The notes below the pieces were generated by a model. That model had not been told where the DNA came from. It searched no databases and saw nothing but the letters and a program-made list of their open reading frames with translations. The position numbers and the translations under genes were made by a program. 24,444 bases of DNA, taken from NCBI GenBank assembly GCA_964531805.1, contig CAZHGE010000040.1:1-24444 (forward strand). Direction: 5' to 3'. The first letter of the stretch is position 1; every line of letters starts with the position of its first letter. This DNA is from RGIG8767 sp964531805 (GTDB lineage: Bacteria > Bacillota > Clostridia > Lachnospirales > Lachnospiraceae). Below are positions 1-6,402 of the stretch, in pieces.

Positions 1-349
1 CTTTTGCAAGTGGAACTAAGTATTTCTGTTTCTGTTCTTCTGTACCATATGTCTGGATTGGATCGCAACATAATGATGTATGAGCAGAAACGATAACGCC
101 AGTTGTACCGCAAACTTTTGAAAGTTCTTCTACACACATAGCGTATGTTAAAGGATCACAACCCTGTCCGCCGTATTCCTTTGGAACAGGAATTCCTAAA
201 AATCCAACTTTTGCCATTTTTTCAACAGTGCCTCTTGGGAACTGTTCTGTTTCATCCACTTCCTGAGCAAGTGGCTTCACTTCTGCTTCAGCGAATTCTT
301 TGAAAAGGCCTCTCGCCATTTCATGTTCTTTGCTTAAAGAAAAATTCAT
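1..349 (-). CDS. bcd: Butyryl-CoA dehydrogenase, N-terminal part (3' end outside window)
   Basis: Acyl-CoA dehydrogenase family flavoprotein that reduces crotonyl-CoA to butyryl-CoA, normally in a complex with EtfAB that bifurcates electrons to ferredoxin. Only the first 116 residues are present. They begin MNFSLSKEHEMARGLFKEFA and continue with the family's N-terminal helical domain, including the segments GIPVPKEYGGQG and VSAHTSLCCDPIQTYG, which are typical of short-chain butyryl-CoA dehydrogenases. The start is the ATG at 349, preceded by GGAGGAAAG. It is the fourth gene after thl, crt and hbd, separated from hbd by a 115-base gap with two hairpins. In this gene order etfB and etfA usually follow, but they would lie outside the window. 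Identification is firm; the catalytic Glu is not in the visible part. Confidence 0.93.
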   Translation of the reverse strand, partial: MNFSLSKEHEMARGLFKEFAEAEVKPLAQEVDETEQFPRGTVEKMAKVGFLGIPVPKEYGGQGCDPLTYAMCVEELSKVCGTTGVIVSAHTSLCCDPIQTYGTEEQKQKYLVPLAK

Positions 350-385
350 GATTCTTTCCTCCATTAAAAGTTATATATAATAATA

Positions 386-449
386 AGAGTTCACTTGCGA
401 ACTCTCACGCCGAACAATGGATGCAGGCGCAACATTGCTCCTGCATCCA
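386..449 (-). other. Two hairpins in the hbd-bcd gap
   Basis: Two perfect or near-perfect inverted repeats lie between the hbd stop and the bcd ribosome site. At 418-449 the arms TGGATGCAGG/CCTGCATCCA enclose a second pair GCAA/TTGC, giving a stem of about 15 bp with one mismatch and a tiny loop. At 386-405 the arms AGAGTTC/GAACTCT enclose 6 nt and are followed on the minus strand by TATTATTAT. Neither has a proper U tract, so a role in mRNA processing or partial attenuation within the operon is more likely than full termination (inference). Confidence 0.6.
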
Positions 450-464
450 CGCGGAGCGTTTTAT

Positions 465-1337
465 TTACTGAGCATCAACAGGTGTTTTTGTTCTGTCAGC
501 GTTGTATACATAGAATCCTTTACCACTCTTAACACCAAGGTTACCGCCACGTACCATCTTACGGATAAGTGGACATGCACGATACTTGCTGTCGCCTGTT
601 TCATTGTAAAGAACGTCCATGATTGCAAGGCAGATATCAAGACCAACGAAATCACCTAATTCTAATGGTCCCATTGGGTGGTTTGCACCGAGTTTCATAG
701 CAGAATCGATACCAGCGATATCAGAAACACCTTCCATCTTAATGAAAGCAGCTTCGTTGATCATTGGGATTAAGATACGGTTTACAACGAAACCTGCAGC
801 TTCGTTAACCTGTACAGGTGTCTTACCGATCTCTTCAGAAATCTTCTTGATTGTTTCTACAGTTTCAGCAGGTGTGTTAACACCGGCGATAACTTCTACT
901 AATTTCATACGGTCTGCAGGATTGAAGAAATGCATACCAATCATCGGACGTGTTAAACCGTTACCGATTTCTGTGATTGAAAGGCTTGATGTGTTAGATG
1001 CAAATACACATTCAGGTTTTGCAATCTTATCAAGTTCTGCGAAAGTTGTTTTCTTAACTTCCATATTTTCAAATACAGCTTCTACGATTAAATCGCAGTC
1101 TGCACAAAGGTCTTCTTTTAAACCAGGAGTGATTCTTGCAACGATAGCGTCTGCTGTTTCCTGTGTCATTTTGCCTTTTTCTACTAATTTAGCATAGCCT
1201 TTAGCAATTTTGTCTTTTCCGCCTTCTGCCCATTCTTTCTTAACGTCGCAGAGAGCAACTTCATAACCTTCTGTCTGAGCAAATGCTTTTGCAATACCCT
1301 GACCCATTGCACCGGCACCAATAATACCAACCTTCAT
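465..1337 (-). CDS. hbd: 3-hydroxybutyryl-CoA dehydrogenase
   Basis: NAD(P)H-dependent reduction of acetoacetyl-CoA to 3-hydroxybutyryl-CoA, the second step of the butyrate pathway; cytoplasmic. The 290-residue length is typical. The N-terminal Rossmann fold shows the dinucleotide motif GAGAMG at residues 7-12. The catalytic region shows MHFFNP with His136 at residues 135-140, and the C-terminal dimerisation domain follows from about residue 185 (VVNRILIPMINEA, then NHPMGPLELGDFVGLD). The start has a clear AGGAGG 7 nt upstream. It lies 92 bases downstream of crt, in a gap with small hairpins (arms AAGAGG/CCTCTT at 1376-1392 and GTCAT/ATGAC at 1415-1430), and 115 bases upstream of bcd. Co-transcription with thl and crt is inferred from orientation and the lack of an obvious internal promoter. 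Family assignment is firm. Confidence 0.97.
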   Translation of the reverse strand: MKVGIIGAGAMGQGIAKAFAQTEGYEVALCDVKKEWAEGGKDKIAKGYAKLVEKGKMTQETADAIVARITPGLKEDLCADCDLIVEAVFENMEVKKTTFAELDKIAKPECVFASNTSSLSITEIGNGLTRPMIGMHFFNPADRMKLVEVIAGVNTPAETVETIKKISEEIGKTPVQVNEAAGFVVNRILIPMINEAAFIKMEGVSDIAGIDSAMKLGANHPMGPLELGDFVGLDICLAIMDVLYNETGDSKYRACPLIRKMVRGGNLGVKSGKGFYVYNADRTKTPVDAQ

Positions 1338-1429
1338 GATTGTTCCTCCTAAATTGAATTGAATTTTATTGTTATAAGAGGGGGTTCCTCTTTAAAACTT
1401 ACTACTTTCTGTAGGTCATTTCACAATGA

Positions 1430-2215
1430 CTAGCAGTTCTTAAATGGTTCTTTTACTTTTTCTTTGTTCTTATCTAAGAAGAATGCCATTCCATATTTCT
1501 GATCTTCTGTTTCGAAGCAGTCACCGAATAATTTTTCTTCCAATTCAACAGCTTTGTCCATTGCAAGATCTAAACCTTCGTTGATTGCTTTCTTGCAGTT
1601 GCGAACAGCAATAGGAGCGTTCTTAGCAATACCTGCTGCCATTTTTTCTGCTGCTGGAAGTAATTCTTCCTGTGTATAGATAGCATTTACAAGACCAATA
1701 CGGAAAGCTTCATCAGCCTTGATATTTCTTGCTGTGTAAATCATCTGTTTAGCCATTCCAGGGCCAACCAAACGTGCAAGTCTCTGTGTTCCACCGAAAC
1801 CTGGTGTGATTCCTAAACCAACTTCTGGCTGTCCAAATACAGCGTTGTCAGAGCAGATACGGATATCACAGCTCATAGCGATTTCACATCCCCCACCTAA
1901 TGCAAATCCATTGATTGCACAGATAACTGGAACTGGGAAGTTTTCAATCTTTAAGAATACATCATTACCTTTTTTACCAAATGCTTCGCCTTCTGCTTTT
2001 GTAAGAGAGCTCATTTCTCCGATATCAGCGCCAGCTACGAATGACTTCTGTCCTGCACCTGTTAAAATAACGCATCTAACTTCATCTAAATTAATAGCAT
2101 CAAATGTAGCGTCTAATTCTTCTAATACTGTTGAATTAAGAGCATTTAATGCTTTTTCACGGCTGATAGTAACGATACCAACAGCACCTTTCTGTTCGTA
2201 AACAACAAATTCCAT
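1430..2215 (-). CDS. crt: Crotonase (3-hydroxybutyryl-CoA dehydratase / enoyl-CoA hydratase)
   Basis: Dehydrates 3-hydroxybutyryl-CoA to crotonyl-CoA in butyrate synthesis. The protein is 261 residues, the usual length for a crotonase-fold enzyme. The CoA-binding/oxyanion-hole segment SFVAGADIGEM is at about 58-68. The second oxyanion and catalytic segment ALGGGCEIAMSCDIRI carries Glu111, and FGQPEVGLGITPGFGGTQRL carries Glu131; both catalytic glutamates are present. The ATG at 2215 follows AAAAAAGGAG with about 7 nt spacing. The 243-base gap upstream to thl is filled almost entirely by the palindromic element at 2261-2460, unusually large for two consecutive genes of one pathway. The identification is firm, and the operon position supports crotonase over a beta-oxidation hydratase. 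Confidence 0.96.
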   Translation of the reverse strand: MEFVVYEQKGAVGIVTISREKALNALNSTVLEELDATFDAINLDEVRCVILTGAGQKSFVAGADIGEMSSLTKAEGEAFGKKGNDVFLKIENFPVPVICAINGFALGGGCEIAMSCDIRICSDNAVFGQPEVGLGITPGFGGTQRLARLVGPGMAKQMIYTARNIKADEAFRIGLVNAIYTQEELLPAAEKMAAGIAKNAPIAVRNCKKAINEGLDLAMDKAVELEEKLFGDCFETEDQKYGMAFFLDKNKEKVKEPFKNC

Positions 2216-2260
2216 GTTTGTTCTCCTTTTTTAATATAGAATTATGTATTTTCTCATATA

Positions 2261-2460
2261 AATAATAGCATGGTCCTTGCGTTCCATTACGCAAGCGAGG
2301 GGATTGATATATTCTGATAAAAAAACGTCTGCGCACGCCGGTACTTAGCGAGGTTCTTTCGAGCTTAGTACCGCTGCGTGTAAAGTCGAGCGAGAGCGTG
2401 TTTTTTATGGAATATATCAATCCCTCCCCTTCCGCCATGGCACACAAGCCAGGCTTTATT
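2261..2460. repeat. 200-nt nested palindromic element between thl and crt
   Basis: Nearly the whole thl-crt gap is one imperfect inverted repeat. The outer ends match (AATAATAGC at 2261 against GCTTTATT at 2453-2460). A perfect 15-bp core pairs 2300-2314 (GGGATTGATATATTC) with 2410-2424. Inside it, 2339-2349 (CGGTACTTAGC) pairs with 2363-2373 with one mismatch, flanked by CACGC-like arms. The outer right end overlaps the thl stop codon (2459-2461). The look is of a MITE/REP-like non-autonomous element, or a large folded mRNA spacer. No transposase or coding capacity is seen, and family membership elsewhere in the genome cannot be judged here. Confidence 0.7.
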
Positions 2461-3640
2461 ATTCTCTTTCTACGATTGTAGAGCAGCCCATACCGCCGCC
2501 GATACATAATGTAGCAAGACCCTTCTTAGCATCTGCTTTTTCCATTTCATGAAGCAGTGTAACAAGGATACGGCATCCAGAAGCCCCAACCGGATGTCCA
2601 AGTGCAATAGCACCACCGTTTGGATTAAGCTGTTTTTCAACATCGATTCCTAAGTCACGTCCAACTGCGATAGACTGTGCAGCAAAAGCTTCGTTTGCTT
2701 CGATGATATCGAAGTCTTCGATCTTCATGCCTGTTTTGTCTAATACTTTCTTTGTAGAAGCAACAGGACCAACACCCATGATAGAAGGATCTACACCACC
2801 AAGTGCACCAGCTACGAATGTAGCCATTGGCTTAACACCTAATTCTTTTGCTTTTTCTTCACTCATAACAACAATTGCAGCTGCACCGTCATTAATACCG
2901 GAAGCGTTACCAGCTGTAACATATCCGTCTGGATTAATTGCGCGAAGTTTAGCAAGACCTTCGATTGTAGAACCTGGACGAGGACCTTCGTCAACTTTGA
3001 ATTCTACCATTTCTTTTTTCTTCTTAATCATTACAGGTACGATTTCAGCATCGAAAGCACCTGAAGCCTGAGCTGCTTCTGCCTTCTTCTGGCTGTTTAA
3101 TGCAAACTCATCTAATTCTTCTCTTGTAAGTCCCCACTGCTCTGCTACATTATCAGCAGTTTTGATCATGTGGTAATCATTGAATGCATCCCATAATGCA
3201 TCGTTAACCATGGTATCTACTAATGTACCATTGTTCATTCTATATCCGAAACGAGCCTGTTTCATAGCATAAGGAGCCATAGACATGTTTTCCATACCAC
3301 CTGCAACAACGATGTCTGCATCTCCTGCCTGGATCATCTGTGCAGCCATATTAACACAGTTAAGACCAGAACCACAAACAACGTTAACTGTAACTGCAGG
3401 TACTTCGATTGGTAAACCAGCTTTGATAGAAGCCTGACGAGCTACGTTCTGTCCAAGACCAGCCTGGATAACACAACCCATGTATACGTGGTCAACCTGT
3501 TCAGGTGCTACTCCTGCTCTTTTTAATGCCTCTTTGATAACAATTGCACCAAGTTCAGGTGCTGGTGTTGTGGAAAGAGAACCACCCATTGTTCCGATTG
3601 CTGTACGGCAAGCGCCAGCTAAAACAACTTTTTTTGCCAT
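2459..3640 (-). CDS. thl: Acetyl-CoA C-acetyltransferase (thiolase)
   Basis: Condenses two acetyl-CoA to acetoacetyl-CoA, the entry step of butyrate formation. The 393-residue length fits biosynthetic thiolases. The nucleophilic Cys89 sits in NVVCGSGLNCV. The loop NEAFAAQ, the GHPVGASGCR segment with His349, and the C-terminal CIGGGMGCS with the acid/base Cys379 are all intact. The ATG at 3640 is preceded by AAAGGAG about 9-10 nt away. It is the first gene of the thl-crt-hbd-bcd run and has its own strong promoter at 3702-3730, with a Rex-like operator between that promoter and the ribosome site, suggesting control by NADH/NAD+ ratio. Its stop codon lies at the edge of the palindromic element. 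Identification is firm. Confidence 0.97.
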   Translation of the reverse strand: MAKKVVLAGACRTAIGTMGGSLSTTPAPELGAIVIKEALKRAGVAPEQVDHVYMGCVIQAGLGQNVARQASIKAGLPIEVPAVTVNVVCGSGLNCVNMAAQMIQAGDADIVVAGGMENMSMAPYAMKQARFGYRMNNGTLVDTMVNDALWDAFNDYHMIKTADNVAEQWGLTREELDEFALNSQKKAEAAQASGAFDAEIVPVMIKKKKEMVEFKVDEGPRPGSTIEGLAKLRAINPDGYVTAGNASGINDGAAAIVVMSEEKAKELGVKPMATFVAGALGGVDPSIMGVGPVASTKKVLDKTGMKIEDFDIIEANEAFAAQSIAVGRDLGIDVEKQLNPNGGAIALGHPVGASGCRILVTLLHEMEKADAKKGLATLCIGGGMGCSTIVERE

Positions 3641-3669
3641 TTTTAATGACTCCTTTCATATTTATAAGA

Positions 3670-3687
3670 TTGTTATTTTTTTATCAC
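3670..3687. promoter_or_regulatory. Rex-like operator in the thl leader
   Basis: TTGTTAT-TTTT-TTATCAC matches the 18-bp Rex consensus TTGTTAA-N4-TTAACAA at 11 of 14 specified positions. It lies just downstream of the predicted transcription start and upstream of the thl ribosome site, a normal place for a repressor. Rex is known to repress thl and crt-type genes in clostridia. The A/T-rich context raises the chance of a false match. Confidence 0.45.
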
Positions 3688-3701
3688 ATTTCAACACATA
3701 A

Positions 3702-3730
3702 ATTGTACCATAGCACAAGGTCTTTTGCAA
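3702..3730 (-). promoter_or_regulatory. Sigma-A promoter of the butyrate operon
   Basis: Minus-strand reading gives -35 TTGCAA (3725-3730), a 17-nt spacer, and -10 TACAAT (3702-3707) preceded by TGG, an extended -10. Transcription would start near 3695, giving a leader of about 55 nt before thl. Confidence 0.75.
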
Positions 3731-3823
3731 TGTATTTTCATACGTACAATTCTGCTTTTTGACATACTTCGACACCTGAATACTTACCAAACATTTTTAT
3801 TCTCAATATTTCTCATCACTTAG

Positions 3824-3857
3824 AAAAGCGGAAGAATGTTTCCACCCTTCCGCTTTT
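3824..3857 (-). terminator. Intrinsic terminator of hpf
   Basis: Perfect 11-bp stem AAAAGCGGAAG/CTTCCGCTTTT with a 12-nt loop, located 30 bases past the hpf stop. The A and T runs at the stem ends make it usable in either direction. It separates hpf from the thl promoter. Confidence 0.8.
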
Positions 3858-3886
3858 TGCTGCTTAAACGAATCCAATATACAATT

Positions 3887-4414
3887 TTATACCTCAGGTT
3901 CAATCAAGCCGTAGGTATTTCCTTTTCTCTTATACACTACGTTTACCTGATCCGTCTCTGCGTTACAGAATACAAAGAAGTTATGTCCTGTCAGTTCCAT
4001 CTGGATGCAGGCATCTTCTGCATACATCGGTTTGATATCAAACTTCTTAGTACGAACAATGGTTACTTCATCATCCTCGGAGTACTCTTTTTCAATAAAT
4101 TCAGGTTTTAAATAATGGCTGCCCTGCTGTCTTTCGATCAGCTTATTCTTATATTTCTTTAACTGGCGTTCAATAATCTCCTCTACTAAATCAATAGATA
4201 CATACATATCACTGCTAATCTGTTCGGAACGAATAACGGTACCCTTCACTGGAATGGTAACTTCGATCTTCTGTCTGTCCTTCTCAACGCTTAATGTAAC
4301 ATGTACTTCTGTCTCCGGTGTGAAATATTTTTCCAGCTTACCGATCTTATCTTCCACTGCACTCTTAAGACCAGGTGTTACATCAATGTTTCTTCCCGTG
4401 ATTATAAATTTCAT
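3887..4414 (-). CDS. hpf: Ribosome hibernation promoting factor, long form
   Basis: Binds the 30S decoding centre and, through its C-terminal domain, pairs 70S ribosomes into inactive 100S dimers in stationary phase or stress. The 175 residues divide into an N-terminal S30AE domain (about 1-100, starting MKFIITGRNIDVTPGL with the basic/acidic alternation of this fold) and a C-terminal dimerisation domain (about 118-175, IVRTKKFDIKPMYAEDACIQ followed by GHNFFVF and VVYKRKGNTYGLIEPE). This two-domain length is that of long HPF, not the short HPF/YfiA pair. The ATG at 4414 has AGAAGGGA roughly 9 nt upstream. It is a single-gene unit with its own promoter (4476-4505) and terminator (3824-3857). 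The leader can form a hairpin with arms CATTAAC/GTTAATG (4444-4468). Confidence 0.95.
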   Translation of the reverse strand: MKFIITGRNIDVTPGLKSAVEDKIGKLEKYFTPETEVHVTLSVEKDRQKIEVTIPVKGTVIRSEQISSDMYVSIDLVEEIIERQLKKYKNKLIERQQGSHYLKPEFIEKEYSEDDEVTIVRTKKFDIKPMYAEDACIQMELTGHNFFVFCNAETDQVNVVYKRKGNTYGLIEPEV

Positions 4415-4475
4415 AAATAATCATCCCTTCTGTTCCTAGACTCCATTAACGCTGGTTCTCTGTTAATGTACTCTG

Positions 4476-4505
4476 ATTTTACCACATTTTCTAACCATTT
4501 GTCTA
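4476..4505 (-). promoter_or_regulatory. Predicted hpf promoter
   Basis: Minus-strand -35 TAGACA (4500-4505), 18-nt spacer, -10 TAAAAT (4476-4481). The start would be near 4469, just before the CATTAAC/GTTAATG hairpin in the leader. A 6-bp inverted repeat CCATTT/AAATGG overlaps the -35. Confidence 0.5.
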
Positions 4506-4910
4506 TAAAATGGTAAATTTTCTGAAAGTTTTTATAATTTTTTTATTTTTTTCATTCTTCGACAAATTCAAGTCTTTTTCGAGAAATTTTGATTTTTATT
4601 ACATCTTCACAAAACGTTTGTTCAAAAATTCGACAAAAATCTTGTCCTTTTTTCAAGTTTTAAAATGTGCATAATGTGTATAACTTCGTGTATAACTAGC
4701 AACTCCGCCAATTTTAGGCTTTTTGATTGTGGATATCTTTTTTATACTCATTTTTACCTTTTTCCAATTTTCAACATTTTTTGTCTAAATTGCACAATTA
4801 ATTATTTTTTTACCAAAAAATGTTGCAAAAAATAGATTCAGACAAATAAAAACAATTCATTTGACATTTCAAAATGAACCAATTCGGTCAATTTATCCAC
4901 TGACCAAGTG
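4506..4910. other. AT-rich gene-free stretch with DnaA-box-like motifs
   Basis: No credible gene, RNA gene or terminator is seen here. The DNA is very AT-rich with long T runs. Minus-strand reading shows TTATGCACA (4666-4674) abutting TTATACACA (4675-4683), then TTATACACG (4687-4695) and ATATCCACA (4728-4736); plus-strand TTATCCACT is at 4893-4901. Against the DnaA box TTATCCACA each has one or two mismatches. Function unknown; dnaA and dnaN are not in the window. Confidence 0.4.
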
Positions 4911-4993
4911 GGTCTATGGTGGGTGGTTGGGATGAGGGGCTGTGGTGCCCTGTTTGTGACCACAGCCCCTCCTAATCCACTCACCATATGACC
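4911..4993. other. Long GC-rich hairpin downstream of the NlpC/P60 gene
   Basis: A perfect 12-bp stem GAGGGGCTGTGG/CCACAGCCCCTC (4934-4945 with 4960-4971) extends outward, with small bulges, to GGTC (4911-4914) pairing with GACC (4990-4993). In total about 30 pairs form out of some 35 positions per arm. It stands out as a GC-rich island in AT-rich DNA. There is no U tract, so a plain terminator is unlikely. Confidence 0.6.
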
Positions 4994-4995
4994 TC

Positions 4996-5030
4996 AAAAA
5001 TAATGGACCCGTAATTCTGTACGAGTCCAT
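4996..5030 (-). terminator. Intrinsic terminator of the NlpC/P60 gene
   Basis: Minus-strand hairpin ATGGACTCGTA/TACGGGTCCAT (11 bp with one T-G pair, 6-nt loop) followed by TATTTTTG. It starts 39 bases after the stop codon at 5069. Confidence 0.75.
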
Positions 5031-5068
5031 TTATAATATCTGTATTAAATTACAACAATTCAATATTC

Positions 5069-6328
5069 TTAGAAGATTCGACGTACACATAATGGCTGAC
5101 GGTAGGTTGCATTTGATACAATGATACCTGTCTTGGAGGTAGATGCGTGTACGATCTGTCCGTTGCCAATATAAATTGCTACGTGTCCAGAGTAACATAC
5201 GATATCACCTGGCTGTGCATTTTGAATGCCGCCAACATCATAACCAACATTTCGATCTGCTGCAGATGAATGTGGAAGTGACACACCAAAGTTAGCATAT
5301 ACGCTCATAACGAATCCTGAGCAGTCAGCACCGTTTGTAAGGGAAGTTCCACCATATACATATGGATTACCTACAAACTGTAATGCAAAGTTTGCTACAT
5401 CTGTTCCGGTTCCACTGCCACTTACGGTTGGTACCGGTGTATTCGAACTGCTGCTTGAACTTCTTTCTGCCTGTGCTCTTGCAGCTGCTGCATTTGCTTC
5501 TTCTCTTGCTTTTCGTTCTTTCTCTAATCTGGCTTCTTCTTCTTCCTTAGATTCCGCTTCTACAAATTCTGTAGAAAGTGTTACATAATCTGTGGAAACA
5601 TAACCAAAACCTTCTTCGATATCTACTTTAACCCAGCCGTCCAATTCTTCTGTTACAACTAATTCATCTTCAATTGGAACAAGACCAAGTACACTGGCTT
5701 CCATACTCGGCTCTTCACGTACCTTTAAAGTCGTTGTGTTTACCGTAGCAATACGGGTACCAACTTCTTTTGCCAATTCCACGGCATCTTCACCGGTCAC
5801 ACAATATTCACCTTTTACATAACCAGTACAATTGCCGGATGTAATCTTATACCAGCCATTTTCTTCTTCAATGAAATGTCCAACGGATTCGTCATATAAT
5901 TTACCAACGATTTCCCCTTCCTCACTTGGAATATCACGGACATTTACATAATCATTTACCTGCGCAATCACTAAAGACTTAAACTGCTCTTCTTCAGCCA
6001 AAGCATCTGCCTGAGCCGCTGCTTCTAACAACGCTTCTGTGTCAATCGGTTCTACAATTTCCTTATCCAACGTTATCGATGTATTTTCCAAAACGGTTAA
6101 ATCATTCTCAGAAACTGTTTCGCCCGTGGATGTATTATTTTGTTTTACTTTATTAATTGCCTCTTCTTTTACTACTTTAACGGACTGACCTTCTTCTAAT
6201 TCCAGCCCAAGGCCTGCTGCTGGAAGAATCGAAGTAAGTCCGGTTGCACCTGCCGTTATCCCACTATTCATAAAAAACAGTGCCGCCGCCATGGTACAAA
6301 TCGCAGTCTTACCTGCAAATTTTGTCAT
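5069..6328 (-). CDS. Secreted NlpC/P60 cell-wall endopeptidase with two SH3 domains
   Basis: Predicted secreted peptidoglycan hydrolase cutting stem-peptide bonds next to D-Glu. Numbered from the chosen start (419 residues): signal peptide about 1-29; acidic stretch to about 115; SH3-type domain about 124-176 (DYVNVRD and GYVKGEYC); second SH3 about 193-250 (TLKVREEPS and GFGYVSTDYV); Glu/Arg/Ala-rich coiled region about 258-289; Ser-rich linker; NlpC/P60 domain about 310-419. The catalytic Cys336 is in GADCSGFV, His382 in GHVAIYIG and the third polar residue His394 in IVHAS. The start is ATG 6328 (MTKFAGK), because GAGGT lies 5 nt before it; the in-frame ATG at 6340 has no ribosome site. It has its own promoter (6374-6402) with a WalR-like box, so wall-stress control is likely. 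Confidence 0.92.
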   Translation of the reverse strand: MTKFAGKTAICTMAAALFFMNSGITAGATGLTSILPAAGLGLELEEGQSVKVVKEEAINKVKQNNTSTGETVSENDLTVLENTSITLDKEIVEPIDTEALLEAAAQADALAEEEQFKSLVIAQVNDYVNVRDIPSEEGEIVGKLYDESVGHFIEEENGWYKITSGNCTGYVKGEYCVTGEDAVELAKEVGTRIATVNTTTLKVREEPSMEASVLGLVPIEDELVVTEELDGWVKVDIEEGFGYVSTDYVTLSTEFVEAESKEEEEARLEKERKAREEANAAAARAQAERSSSSSSNTPVPTVSGSGTGTDVANFALQFVGNPYVYGGTSLTNGADCSGFVMSVYANFGVSLPHSSAADRNVGYDVGGIQNAQPGDIVCYSGHVAIYIGNGQIVHASTSKTGIIVSNATYRQPLCVRRIF

Positions 6329-6347
6329 ATAGTACCTCATTTAATTT

Positions 6348-6373
6348 GTTACAAATTTATTACAACTGTTACA
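6348..6373 (-). promoter_or_regulatory. WalR-type operator (three TGTAAY half-sites)
   Basis: Minus-strand reading shows TGTAAC (6368-6373), 3 nt, TGTAAT (6359-6364), 5 nt, TGTAAC (6348-6353). The last two match the WalR/YycF consensus TGTWAH-N5-TGTWAH exactly. They lie immediately downstream of the -10, over the transcription start and leader, the position of a repressor site. A WalR-like regulator is encoded at 15601-16287. Confidence 0.6.
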
Positions 6374-6402
6374 AATATAGCACTACATCTTCATCTTGTC
6401 AA
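6374..6402 (-). promoter_or_regulatory. Strong promoter of the NlpC/P60 gene
   Basis: Consensus -35 TTGACA (6397-6402), 17-nt spacer, -10 TATATT (6374-6379). The -35 lies inside the last codons of the upstream GH2 gene, so the hydrolase can be transcribed independently of it. Confidence 0.8.

Noticed and set aside
619..1197. Long open frame antisense to hbd (and similar ones opposite thl, crt, comEC, argD and argB)
   Set aside because: These are shadows of codon bias in the real genes; no ribosome sites and no recognisable domains.
2157..2507. Open frame of about 116 codons across the thl-crt gap
   Set aside because: It overlaps both genes and the palindrome, has no ribosome site and its product looks random.
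4440..5068. Chromosomal replication origin
   Set aside because: DnaA-box-like motifs are imperfect, and dnaA, dnaN, rpmH and gidA are not nearby; kept only as a low-interest observation.
6341..6382. c-di-AMP (ydaO-type) riboswitch upstream of the NlpC/P60 gene
   Set aside because: Such riboswitches often precede wall hydrolases, but only about 40 nt separate the promoter -10 from the start codon, too short for the motif.
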